Below, piece by piece: positions 9,212 to 17,498 of a stretch of DNA of 35,294 nucleotides. The notes below the pieces were generated by a model. The model was not told where the DNA came from. It searched no databases and saw only the letters and a program-made list of their open reading frames with translations. The position numbers and the translations under genes are program-made. The stretch is from assembly GCA_017444645.1 (NCBI GenBank), contig JAFSWG010000026.1:1-35294 (forward strand), written 5' to 3'. Within the stretch, counting starts at the first letter, position 1, and every line of letters starts with the position of its first letter. The stretch comes from Acholeplasmatales bacterium. GTDB lineage: Bacteria > Bacillota_I > Bacilli_A > Acholeplasmatales > Anaeroplasmataceae.

Positions 9212-10015
9212 ATGATTAAAAAAGAAATAGTTGATTTAAAAAAACTTTCTTGGACAAAAACTAGACAATCATCTGGTACTGCAGGATCATATTTAAAAAG
9301 CTATTCTTATTCTAATGGTAAAAAAGTATATTATAAATTATCTTTTTTTGATGATATAAATGGTATTTTTGGATATGAATCAGTTAATGAAATTATTTCT
9401 TTAAGAATAATGGAATTATTAGGATATAATCACCTTAAATATGACTTGATACATGGATTAATATTAATTGACAATAAAGAATATGAAACATATTTAAATT
9501 CATCATTTGATTTTAAGAAAATTAATGAATCAAAAATAACTTTAGAAAATTTTTATGATATTAATAAAAAACCAAATGAATCAAAAATAGATTTTTTAAC
9601 CAGATACGGATTTATTAATGATATATATAAAATGATAATTATAGATTTTTTAATTAATAATAAAGATAGACATGGTGCTAATATTGAAATATTAATTAAT
9701 AATAAGACAAATGCAATGAGGCTTGCTCCATTTTTTGATCAAGGATTATCTTTTTTATCACCTTTATATAAAAAAGAAGATATTGAATCATTTGATCCAA
9801 ATATAATTAAAAAAACTAATTCATATATTGGAACATCAGATTTATTATTAAATTTAAAAATGGTTCCTAGAGAAATGTTACCAAATATAAAACTAGATTA
9901 TGGTTATATATTTAATGATTTATATGAATTAATTGATAATGATTATTTAAATAAATGTAAATTATTATTAATGAATAGGTGGGATATACTTGAAAATTTA
10001 CGAAATAAGAAATAA
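9212..10015 (+). CDS. HipA-like serine/threonine kinase, toxin-type, without N-terminal domain
   Basis: A 267-aa protein with the kinase core of the HipA/CtkA family; HipA toxins phosphorylate aminoacyl-tRNA synthetases and stop growth. The N-lobe has a glycine/serine loop SSGTAGSYLK and a probable ATP lysine, Lys42, in YYKLS. The catalytic loop is NNKDRHGAN with Asp152 and Asn157. The metal-binding aspartate Asp176 lies in FFDQGLS. All key kinase residues are present, so it is probably active. Full-length HipA is about 440 aa; the roughly 100-residue N-terminal subdomain is missing here and seems to be supplied by the next gene. The ATG at 9212 follows GGGGTGAT (9200-9207). An in-frame GTG at 9203 falls inside that site. 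No hipB-like repressor gene precedes it. The target and toxicity are unknown. Confidence 0.82.
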   Translation: MIKKEIVDLKKLSWTKTRQSSGTAGSYLKSYSYSNGKKVYYKLSFFDDINGIFGYESVNEIISLRIMELLGYNHLKYDLIHGLILIDNKEYETYLNSSFDFKKINESKITLENFYDINKKPNESKIDFLTRYGFINDIYKMIIIDFLINNKDRHGANIEILINNKTNAMRLAPFFDQGLSFLSPLYKKEDIESFDPNIIKKTNSYIGTSDLLLNLKMVPREMLPNIKLDYGYIFNDLYELIDNDYLNKCKLLLMNRWDILENLRNKK

Positions 10016-10718
10016 AAACTTAATATATGCATATTTATTTTTTGATTTTAATACGAAAAATTACTATATTGAAATCAATGAAGATAATGAATGTCAGCCC
10101 ATATTTTTTAAATTATTTTTAAATAATAATAAAAAGATATTAAATAATTATTGGACTAATAGATTTATATCAGAAAGAATTATACCTTATGAAAGACAAA
10201 ATATAGGAAATATATTAAAAGAAAATAATATTAGTTATTATAGTGAGATATTAATGTATGTTAAATCAATGGGGAAATCATCAATGGATGATTCTTTTTT
10301 AAAGGAAATAAAAGAAGATGATTTGAATAAAAATATTAAAAAAAGAAGAAAACATTTGATAATTGATTTTATGTTGCTAAAAAATAAGATGATAGTTTTT
10401 TTTAAAAATAATAAAACTAAAATTATTAATATTGAGGAAAACTCTAATATTCCTTTTTTATCTTCATTTGGAGAAGAAATAATATTTGACAATAATTATA
10501 GATTAGATTATGAATATGTATATTCACATGGTAAAAAAAGTGATTTAACATATAATGACTTAATTAATTATATGAAATTAAATCTATACAATAGCCATGA
10601 TATTGAAGAGGAATATAATATATCTAGACAATATGTAAATAAAATAAATCAAAGATTAATTAAAATAAAAAATAATATATATCTAAAAAATGATATTATG
10701 TTAAATAAAAATAATTGA
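9990..10718 (+). CDS. putative HipA N-domain-like partner with helix-turn-helix-like C terminus
   Basis: A 242-aa, very AT-rich protein whose gene overlaps the kinase gene by 26 bases. It starts with TTG after AGGTGGG (9977-9983), so translation is probably coupled. Residues 50-105, with RIIPYERQNIG and GKSSMDDSFL, resemble the R-x-x-P-x-x-R region of proteins encoded next to stand-alone HipA-like kinases in Firmicutes. I recognise this from memory of the family, not from a search. The middle is rich in Lys, Asn and Ile and poorly structured. Near the end, SHDIEEEYNISRQYVNKI has the spacing of a helix-turn-helix, so it may bind DNA and regulate the pair. It could be the antitoxin or a targeting subunit. 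Confidence 0.6.
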   Translation: MKIYEIRNKNLIYAYLFFDFNTKNYYIEINEDNECQPIFFKLFLNNNKKILNNYWTNRFISERIIPYERQNIGNILKENNISYYSEILMYVKSMGKSSMDDSFLKEIKEDDLNKNIKKRRKHLIIDFMLLKNKMIVFFKNNKTKIINIEENSNIPFLSSFGEEIIFDNNYRLDYEYVYSHGKKSDLTYNDLINYMKLNLYNSHDIEEEYNISRQYVNKINQRLIKIKNNIYLKNDIMLNKNN

Positions 10719-10742
10719 ATTATTATTTAATTGTTATATAAT
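10715..10742 (+). promoter_or_regulatory. promoter of the asnS T-box transcript
   Basis: TTGAAT (10715-10720), a 16-base spacer and TATAAT (10737-10742). The -35 box overlaps the stop codon of the preceding gene. Transcription would begin near 10750, at the first base-paired part of the T-box leader. Confidence 0.7.
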
Positions 10743-10749
10743 ATTAGTA

Positions 10750-10970
10750 AATCGTTGACGGGAACGATATTTAGTAGATACTTTTAGAGAGATTTATTTT
10801 GGTGAAATTAAGTCAGTAAAGCTAAATGGAGAACATCCCTAAGAGGTGGAAGAACAAAGTAGAACCACCCGTATTGCTGCGTTAAAGTGTAATGAGTGCT
10901 GTATTTTCATACAGAATTAAGGTGGTACCACGATAATTCGTCCTTAGGAGTAATCTTAAGGATTTTTTTA
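10750..10970 (+). promoter_or_regulatory. T-box leader, asparagine-responsive, with terminator
   Basis: A T-box leader senses uncharged tRNA and lets transcription continue only when the amino acid is scarce. Visible parts are the AGTAGA bulge region (10773-10778), AGAGAG, the apical GGTGAAA (10801-10807), a likely specifier AAC (10832-10834, Asn), and the conserved core AAGGTGGTACCACG (10919-10932). The competing terminator is an 8-bp stem (10941-10948 with 10955-10962) and seven Ts (10963-10969). The codon agrees with the downstream gene. The frame of the specifier is inferred from that agreement, since ACA could also be read. Confidence 0.93.
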
Positions 10971-10992
10971 TTGTATTAAGGAGGAAGATAAA

Positions 10993-12375
10993 ATGAAAAG
11001 GGATAGAATAAAAGTATTATTCGAAAAACAAGAAGCAAAAGAAGCTACAGTTTATGGTTGGGTTAGAACAAATAGAAGTCAATCACAATTTGGTTTCTTA
11101 AATGTAAATGATGGTTCAACAATATTAAACTTACAAGTTGTATATGAACCAGGAAAAATTGATAATTTTGAAGAAGTATCTAAATTTAGAGTAGGTATGT
11201 CAGTAATGGTAGTTGGTGATATTGAATTAACACCAAATGCTAAACAACCACTTGAAATGAAGGCTAAAAAGATTGTTATGTTAGGTGATTGTCCTGAAAA
11301 TTATCCAATTCAACCAAAAAGACATACAATGGAATTCTTAAGAGATAATGCACATCTAAGAGCTAGAACTAATATGTTTAATGCTGTATTTAGAATTAGA
11401 AGTGTTGCTGCAATGGCTGTACATTCATATTTCCAATCAAATGGTTATTTATATGTACATACACCACTTATTACTTGTGCTGATTGTGAAGGATCAGACC
11501 AAATGTTTAAGGTTACTACACTTGATGTAAATGATTTACCAATGGGTGAAGATGGTAAAGTTGATTTCAGTAAGGATTTATTCGGAAAACAAGCATTTAT
11601 TACAGGTTCAGGACAATTACAAGGTGAGACTTTCGCAATGGCTTTCTCTGATATTTATACATTTGGACCTACATTTAGAACAGAGAATTCAAATACTAAA
11701 ACTCACGCAAATGAGTTCTGGATGATTGAACCAGAAATGGCATTCTGTGATTTAAACGGTTTAATGGATATTGAAGAAGAAATGCTTAAATATGTTGTAA
11801 AATACGTATTAGATAACGCAAAAGATGAAATTAATTTCTGTGATCAATTCATTGAAAAAGGCTTAAAAGCTAGACTTGAAAAGCTATTAGTTTCTAACTT
11901 CACAAGAATTAGTCATCATGATGTTGTTGATTTATTATTAAAGCAAAAAACAAAATGGGAATTCATGCCATCATATACTGATGATATCGCAAAGGAACAT
12001 GAAAAGTTCTTAACTGAACATTTCAATGGTCCAGTATTTGTTACAGATTGGCCAAAGGATATTAAAGCTTGGTATATGAAGGTTAATCCAGATAATAAAA
12101 CAGTTGCTGCAGTTGATTTACTAGTACCTGGTTCTGGTGAATTAATGGGTGGTTCACAAAGAGAAGAAAATCTTGATGTTTTATTAAAGAGAATGGAAGA
12201 ATTACATGTAGATAAAGAACCAATTGATTGGTATTTAGATACAAGAAGATATGGTGGAAATATTCACTCTGGATTTGGTATGGGATTTGAAAGATTAATT
12301 ATGTATTTAACAGGTGTTGAAAACATAAGAGATGTCATCCCTTATCCAAGAACTCCTAAAAATTGCGAATACTAA
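10993..12375 (+). CDS. asnS: asparaginyl-tRNA synthetase
   Basis: A class IIb aminoacyl-tRNA synthetase that charges tRNA-Asn with asparagine. The 460-aa protein has an N-terminal OB-fold anticodon-binding domain (VYGWVRTNRSQSQFGFLNV). Motif 2 lies in FGPTFRTENSNTKTHANEF followed by the Asn-type WMIEPEMAF, and motif 3 is GFGMGFERLIMYLTG. The ending VIPYPRTPKNCEY is typical of AsnRS rather than AspRS. Length is normal for bacteria. A strong Shine-Dalgarno AAGGAGGA (10978-10985) precedes the ATG. It is monocistronic: the T-box is upstream and a terminator follows eight bases after the stop. The presence of asnS means Asn-tRNA can be made directly. Confidence 0.97.
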   Translation: MKRDRIKVLFEKQEAKEATVYGWVRTNRSQSQFGFLNVNDGSTILNLQVVYEPGKIDNFEEVSKFRVGMSVMVVGDIELTPNAKQPLEMKAKKIVMLGDCPENYPIQPKRHTMEFLRDNAHLRARTNMFNAVFRIRSVAAMAVHSYFQSNGYLYVHTPLITCADCEGSDQMFKVTTLDVNDLPMGEDGKVDFSKDLFGKQAFITGSGQLQGETFAMAFSDIYTFGPTFRTENSNTKTHANEFWMIEPEMAFCDLNGLMDIEEEMLKYVVKYVLDNAKDEINFCDQFIEKGLKARLEKLLVSNFTRISHHDVVDLLLKQKTKWEFMPSYTDDIAKEHEKFLTEHFNGPVFVTDWPKDIKAWYMKVNPDNKTVAAVDLLVPGSGELMGGSQREENLDVLLKRMEELHVDKEPIDWYLDTRRYGGNIHSGFGMGFERLIMYLTGVENIRDVIPYPRTPKNCEY

Positions 12376-12382
12376 AAAATTA

Positions 12383-12413
12383 CCGTTAGATTTGTAATCT
12401 AGCGGGTTTTTTT
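12383..12413 (+). terminator. Rho-independent terminator after asnS
   Basis: A 10-bp stem (12383-12392 with 12396-12405, one G-T pair), a 3-base loop and a run of seven Ts. Confidence 0.9.
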
Positions 12414-12451
12414 ACGTAAAAGTGTTTTCTTTTAGTTATTTTACTACTCTT

Positions 12452-12510
12452 TTGACAAAAAGTGTGTTATGATATGTGAGTAAAATGGGTTATTATGTAT
12501 ATACATAATA
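12452..12510 (+). promoter_or_regulatory. glmS upstream region: extended -10 and a 20-bp perfect palindrome
   Basis: A TTGACA (12452-12457) lies too close (10 bases) to TATGAT (12468-12473) to be its partner, but TGTTATGAT is an extended -10 that can work without a -35. Between this and the ribosome-binding site GGGAGG (12521-12526) sits a perfect 20-bp palindrome with half-site TATTATGTAT (12491-12510). It is suited to a dimeric regulator or a short hairpin. The leader is too short for a glmS ribozyme. The promoter part is weak evidence, while the palindrome is certain. Confidence 0.5.
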
Positions 12511-12531
12511 TCTCAAAATGGGGAGGCTATT

Positions 12532-14373
12532 ATGTGTGGAATAGTTGGATATGTAGGAAAAGAAGATGCAACACCTATATTACTTCATGGTTTACAAAAA
12601 CTAGAATATAGAGGATATGATTCAGCTGGAATTGCTGTAAGAAATCATGATTCTGATTCACTTGTAGTTAAAGCAGAAGGAAAAATTTCTAATTTAATTC
12701 AAAAGTTAAATCAAATGGATTTCCATTCTACTTCAGGTATTGGACATAGTAGATGGTCAACACATGGAAAACCATCTGAAACTAATGCACATCCTCATCA
12801 CTCTGATGATTTTAATGTCATTGGTGTTCATAATGGTATTATAGAAAATTACCAAGAATTAAAAGAAAAATTAATTAGAAAAAAATATAATTTTTATTCT
12901 GAAACTGATACAGAGATAATAATTAAGTTAATTGATTATTACTATAAAAAATATAAAATTGGACCTATTGATGCGATTAACAAAGCATTAGTAAGAGCAC
13001 GTGGATCTTATGCATTAGCAATAATGTTTAAAGATTATCCAGATCAAGTATGGTTTGCAAAAAACGGATCACCACTTATTGTTGCTAAAGGAGAAAATGG
13101 TTGTTATTTAGCGTCTGATGTACCAGCAATTTTAAAATATACTAACAAAGTGTATTATGTTTCTGATTTGGAATGTGGTGTTATAAAAGAAAACGATGTT
13201 AGATTTTATGATTTAAATGGTGATGATATCACAGAATCAAAAAAGATTACAGTAATAGACTGGAATTCAGATGCTGCTGATTTAGGAAATTGGCCACACT
13301 ATATGCTAAAAGAAATAAATGAGCAACCTAAGGCAATAAGAGATACAATAAATGCTTATGTAAAAGAAGACGGTAAGCTTGATTTTAAGTCAATTGGTTT
13401 AACACAAGAATATTTAAACAAGTTAGACGAAATCTATATCTTTGCTTGTGGTAGTGCATATCATGCAGGTCTTGTAGCCCAATATGCAATAGAAGATTTA
13501 GCAGGTGTAAATGTAAGACTTGAGCTTGCTTCTGAATTTAAATATAGAAATTATAAAATGAATAGAAACTCACTTGCGATTGTTATTTCACAATCTGGTG
13601 AAACAAAAGATACTTATGAAGCAATGCTAAAAGCTAAGGAAAACGGAGTTAAAACTTTAGCAATTTGTAATGTTAAAGGATCTACTATTTCGAGAAGTGC
13701 AGATTTTAATGCTTATACATATGCTGGTCCTGAAATCGCTGTTGCGACAACTAAAGCATATTCATGTCAGCTAATAGTTTTATATTTATTTGCTTTATTC
13801 TTAGCAAGAACAAATTATAAGCTTGATAAAGATGAATATTATAATCTTATAAATGTTGTAAAACAAATTCCAAATAAAGTAGAAGAAATATTAAATAATC
13901 AAACTAGTGTTCAACGCTTAGCATCTAGATTTGTAAATAAAAGAGATGTTTTCTTTATTGGTCGTGGTATAGATTATGCTGTATGTATGGAGGGGGCACT
14001 TAAATTAAAAGAAATAACATACATCAATTCAAATGCATATGCAGCAGGTGAATTAAAACATGGAACTATTTCTTTAATTGAAAGTGGTGTTGCAATAATA
14101 GGTGTAGCTACCCAACCTGAATTAATTGAGAAGACTGTATCAAATATGGTTGAAGTTAAGTCAAGAGATGGTTCAGTAGTTGCATTAACTATTGAAGGTA
14201 ATGATGTTGAAAAAGCATCTAAATATCAGCTTTACATTCCATCATTTAATCCTCATTTTATGGCTTCACTAGCAATAATACCGTTACAGTTACTATCATA
14301 CTATGTAAGTGTATCAAAAGGTATTGATCCAGATAAGCCAAAAAATTTAGCAAAATCTGTTACTGTTGAATAA
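12532..14373 (+). CDS. glmS: glutamine--fructose-6-phosphate aminotransferase (isomerizing)
   Basis: GlmS makes glucosamine-6-phosphate from fructose-6-phosphate and glutamine, the first step to UDP-GlcNAc. The 613-aa protein begins MCGIVGYVG, where Cys2 becomes the N-terminal nucleophile of the glutaminase domain (to about residue 220). Two SIS sugar-isomerase domains follow: the first with CGSAYHAG and SQSGETKDT, the second with GRGIDYAVCMEGALKLKE and GELKHG. The C terminus KSVTVE matches the family's conserved ending. Length is standard. It is the first gene of the long plus-strand run, with 42 bases to the next gene and no terminator between them, so amino-sugar supply is tied to glycan synthesis. 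Confidence 0.97.
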   Translation: MCGIVGYVGKEDATPILLHGLQKLEYRGYDSAGIAVRNHDSDSLVVKAEGKISNLIQKLNQMDFHSTSGIGHSRWSTHGKPSETNAHPHHSDDFNVIGVHNGIIENYQELKEKLIRKKYNFYSETDTEIIIKLIDYYYKKYKIGPIDAINKALVRARGSYALAIMFKDYPDQVWFAKNGSPLIVAKGENGCYLASDVPAILKYTNKVYYVSDLECGVIKENDVRFYDLNGDDITESKKITVIDWNSDAADLGNWPHYMLKEINEQPKAIRDTINAYVKEDGKLDFKSIGLTQEYLNKLDEIYIFACGSAYHAGLVAQYAIEDLAGVNVRLELASEFKYRNYKMNRNSLAIVISQSGETKDTYEAMLKAKENGVKTLAICNVKGSTISRSADFNAYTYAGPEIAVATTKAYSCQLIVLYLFALFLARTNYKLDKDEYYNLINVVKQIPNKVEEILNNQTSVQRLASRFVNKRDVFFIGRGIDYAVCMEGALKLKEITYINSNAYAAGELKHGTISLIESGVAIIGVATQPELIEKTVSNMVEVKSRDGSVVALTIEGNDVEKASKYQLYIPSFNPHFMASLAIIPLQLLSYYVSVSKGIDPDKPKNLAKSVTVE

Positions 14374-14415
14374 TTATATTCTTTCATTTTTGAATTGTAG
14401 GAAAGGAAGATTAAT

Positions 14416-16257
14416 ATGAATAAAAGAATTTTATATAATCTCGGATTAGCATTTATTGACTTTATTGTTTTTTTCTTAATTTGTATTTTAAGTGTAATGA
14501 TTGTTACAAAGGATACAGCGTATTTTAATACAAATTATTTAATTTCTATTTTAATTATTTCATTTGTTAAAGTAGCATTAAGCTATGCATTTAAAACATA
14601 TAATATGCTATGGATGTATTCAATTAGAAGTAACTTAACAAAACTAATAATAATTACTTTAGCAATAGATTTAATTTTCTTAATTTTATCATTAATCCCA
14701 GCACTTGGTGATTATACAAGAGTTAAAACATCAATTTTTATTGTTATTATGTTATTAGAGTTTGCATATCTAGTTATCTCTAGATTTGGTTTGTCTGTAT
14801 ATTTTAATTATTTTTATCATAAAACTGAAACAAATAATTCCATAACTAATACTGTAATAGTTGGTGCAGGCTCTGCCGGAGCTATGGTGTTAAATGAAAT
14901 TGGAAGAAACAAAGAATATGGATATAAGATTGTTGGTTTTATCGACGATAGTGTAGATAAGATTGGTCAAGTAATTAATAATGTTAAGGTTTATGGTCCT
15001 ATCGCTGATATTAATGAAATAGTAAAAAAATTAGGAGCTAGAAAAGTTATAATCGCTATTCCTTCAGTTGGTATTAATAAATTAAGAGAAATAACTAATT
15101 TGATTGAATATAAAGATATTACTGTTGAAATATTACCTGATAAAGCAAAATTATTACAAACTGATTTATCATCTACAATTCGTAAGGTTGAAATTGCTGA
15201 CTTATTAGGAAGAACACCAATAGAGCTAGATAAGTCAAAATTAAATAGTTTTTTAAACGACAAAGTAGTACTTGTTACAGGTGGAGGAGGATCAATTGGT
15301 TCTGAAATTTGTAGACAAGTATTAGAATATAATCCTAGAAAATTAATAATTTTTGATATATATGAGAATACAACTTATGAATTGAAAACTGAATTAGATT
15401 TAAAATATAGAAATCGTGATATTCAACCAGATTATTTAGCATTAATTGGTTCAGTAAGAGATGAATCAAGATTAGAAGAAGTATTTAGTAAATATAAGCC
15501 AAATATTGTTTTCCATGCAGCTGCCCATAAGCATGTACCACTAATGGAAGATAGTCCATATGAAGCAATCAAGAATAATATCAAAGGTACATACAATGTT
15601 GCTAAAATGGCAGACAAATATGGTGTTGATAAAATGGTACTTATTTCTACAGACAAGGCTGTTAGACCTACAAATGTTATGGGTGCATCAAAGCGTTTTT
15701 GCGAAATGGTTGTTGAAGCATGGAATGCTAAGAGTGAACATACTAGATATTCAATGGTAAGATTTGGAAATGTACTTGGTTCTAATGGTTCAGTTATTCC
15801 ATTATTTAGAAAACAAATAGAGGCTGGTGGTCCTGTTACTGTAACAAGTGCAGAGATTAATAGATTCTTTATGACAATCCCAGAAGCATGTGGATTAGTT
15901 ATTGAATCAGGTGCTTATGCAGAAGGTGGAGAAAAGTTCATACTTGATATGGGTGAACCAGTTAAGATTATTGATTTAGCTAAAAACATGATTAAGCTAT
16001 CAGGTCTTGAATTAGGTAAAGATATTGATATTGAAATTACTGGCTTAAGACCTGGTGAAAAATTATATGAAGAATTACTTCTTAAAACAGCAAATGCTAC
16101 TAAAACTGATAATGATAAAATTTATGTAGAAAAAGGTATTCATCCTTTTAGCCTAGAAAAGATTGAAGAAATAATCAATCATTTATTAGAAATTGGTCAT
16201 AATAATAAAGAAGTTCTTGAATATTTACAAGAATTAGAAATTATTAAAAAAGGCTAA
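14416..16257 (+). CDS. membrane-bound UDP-sugar 4,6-dehydratase (PglF/CapD/WbpM-like)
   Basis: A 613-aa polysaccharide biosynthesis protein. Four hydrophobic helices lie in the first 130 residues. A CoA-binding/Rossmann-like domain follows (VIVGAGSAGAMVLNEIG), then an extended short-chain dehydrogenase domain with the NAD motif VTGGGGSIGSE (about residue 286). The active-site segment reads ISTDKAVRPTNVMGASKRF. Met stands where most SDR enzymes have the catalytic Tyr, as is known for PglF/WbpM. Such enzymes turn UDP-GlcNAc into a 4-keto-6-deoxy sugar nucleotide. The next gene encodes a matching aminotransferase and the one after a phosphoglycosyltransferase, the same order of activities as the Campylobacter pgl pathway. 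The stereochemistry of the product cannot be told from sequence. Confidence 0.9.
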   Translation: MNKRILYNLGLAFIDFIVFFLICILSVMIVTKDTAYFNTNYLISILIISFVKVALSYAFKTYNMLWMYSIRSNLTKLIIITLAIDLIFLILSLIPALGDYTRVKTSIFIVIMLLEFAYLVISRFGLSVYFNYFYHKTETNNSITNTVIVGAGSAGAMVLNEIGRNKEYGYKIVGFIDDSVDKIGQVINNVKVYGPIADINEIVKKLGARKVIIAIPSVGINKLREITNLIEYKDITVEILPDKAKLLQTDLSSTIRKVEIADLLGRTPIELDKSKLNSFLNDKVVLVTGGGGSIGSEICRQVLEYNPRKLIIFDIYENTTYELKTELDLKYRNRDIQPDYLALIGSVRDESRLEEVFSKYKPNIVFHAAAHKHVPLMEDSPYEAIKNNIKGTYNVAKMADKYGVDKMVLISTDKAVRPTNVMGASKRFCEMVVEAWNAKSEHTRYSMVRFGNVLGSNGSVIPLFRKQIEAGGPVTVTSAEINRFFMTIPEACGLVIESGAYAEGGEKFILDMGEPVKIIDLAKNMIKLSGLELGKDIDIEITGLRPGEKLYEELLLKTANATKTDNDKIYVEKGIHPFSLEKIEEIINHLLEIGHNNKEVLEYLQELEIIKKG

Positions 16258-16286
16258 TAATTACTTTTAGAAAGAAAGTGTATAAA

Positions 16287-17498
16287 ATGGAAAAAAGACA
16301 AATTAAATTCTCACCACCAGATATTTCACAATTAGAAATTGATGAAGTGGTAGATACATTAAAATCAGGATGGATAACAACAGGTCCTAAAACTAAATTG
16401 TTTGAAAAACAAATTGCAGAATTCTGTCATACTAATAAGGCAGTATGCTTAAATTCTCAAACAGCAGCTCAAGAATTAACTTTGAGAGTATTAGGTATTA
16501 AAGAGGGCGATGAAGTAATAGTTCCTGCCTATACATATACAGCATCAGCTTCTGTTGTAGTACATGTTGGTGCTAAAGTAGTAATGGTTGATTCACAAAA
16601 AGATAGTGTTGAAATGGACTATGATGCTTTAGAAAAGGCAATTACTGAAAAAACAAAAGTAATTATTCCAGTTGATTTAGGTGGAATTATTTGTGATTAT
16701 GATAAGATTTACGAAATTGTAAATAAGAAGAAAAATTTATTTAAGCCTGAAAATGAAATTCAAAAAGCATTTGGAAGAATTATTGTATGTGCAGATACAG
16801 CTCATTCATTTGGCTCTTCAAAGAATGGAAGGATGGCAGGTGAAATAGCTGATTTTTCATCATTTAGCTTTCATGCAGTTAAGAATTTAACTACTGGTGA
16901 AGGTGGAGCTGTTACATGGAAAGATATTCCTGGTATTGATAATGAAGAATTATATAAGCAATATCAATTATTATCACTTCATGGGCAAAATAAAGATGCA
17001 TTAGCTAAAACTAAGCTTGGTGCATGGGAATATAATATTGTAGCTCCATACTACAAGTGCAATATGACTGATATAATGGCGTCTATTGGTTTAGCTCAAC
17101 TAAAAAGATATCCTGTAATTTTAAATAGAAGAAAAGAAATCATTGGTAAATATGATGAATTTTTAAAGCAATTTAATGTTTCATTAATGAATCATTATAC
17201 TAATAATTCATCTTCATGTGGACATTTATATATTGTTAGATTTAATGGAAAATCTGTTGAATATAGAAATGCATTTATCACTAAGATGGCTGAACGTGGT
17301 GTTGCTACAAATGTTCATTATAAGCCACTTCCAATGCATACAGGATATATTAATTTAGGATTTGATATTAGAAACTATCCAAATGCCTATCATATGTATG
17401 AAAATGCAATGACTTTGCCACTTCATACATGCTTAACAGATGAAGATATTGAATATGTTCTTTCATCATTCAAAGAAGTATATGAGGAATTAAAATAA
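16287..17498 (+). CDS. DegT/DnrJ/EryC1/StrS-family sugar-nucleotide aminotransferase
   Basis: A 403-aa PLP-dependent enzyme that would aminate the 4-keto sugar made by the preceding dehydratase, giving a UDP-4-amino-4,6-dideoxy sugar. The N terminus has LKSGWITTGPKTKLFEK and PAYTYTASA. ADTAHSFGS lies before the PLP lysine Lys199 in SFHAVKNLTTGEGGA. The C-terminal part YKPLPMHTGY and NAMTLPLHTCLTDEDI is typical of the PglE/PseC-like group. I use the ATG at 16287, preceded by GAAAG at a suitable distance; an in-frame GTG at 16278 is less likely. The stop overlaps the next start by one base (TAATG). No PglD-type acetyltransferase is found in the window, so the amino group may stay free. Confidence 0.9.
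   Translation: MEKRQIKFSPPDISQLEIDEVVDTLKSGWITTGPKTKLFEKQIAEFCHTNKAVCLNSQTAAQELTLRVLGIKEGDEVIVPAYTYTASASVVVHVGAKVVMVDSQKDSVEMDYDALEKAITEKTKVIIPVDLGGIICDYDKIYEIVNKKKNLFKPENEIQKAFGRIIVCADTAHSFGSSKNGRMAGEIADFSSFSFHAVKNLTTGEGGAVTWKDIPGIDNEELYKQYQLLSLHGQNKDALAKTKLGAWEYNIVAPYYKCNMTDIMASIGLAQLKRYPVILNRRKEIIGKYDEFLKQFNVSLMNHYTNNSSSCGHLYIVRFNGKSVEYRNAFITKMAERGVATNVHYKPLPMHTGYINLGFDIRNYPNAYHMYENAMTLPLHTCLTDEDIEYVLSSFKEVYEELK

Noticed and set aside
9100..10720. Mobile element around the HipA-like genes
   Set aside because: No transposase, integrase, terminal repeat or tRNA attachment site is seen. Only the raised A+T content hints at transfer.
12452..12473. TTGACA plus TATGAT as a normal promoter of glmS
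   Set aside because: The spacer is only 10 bases. An extended -10 alone is more plausible.
12414..12531. glmS ribozyme
   Set aside because: The space before glmS is too short and none of the ribozyme core elements are visible; only a palindrome is there.
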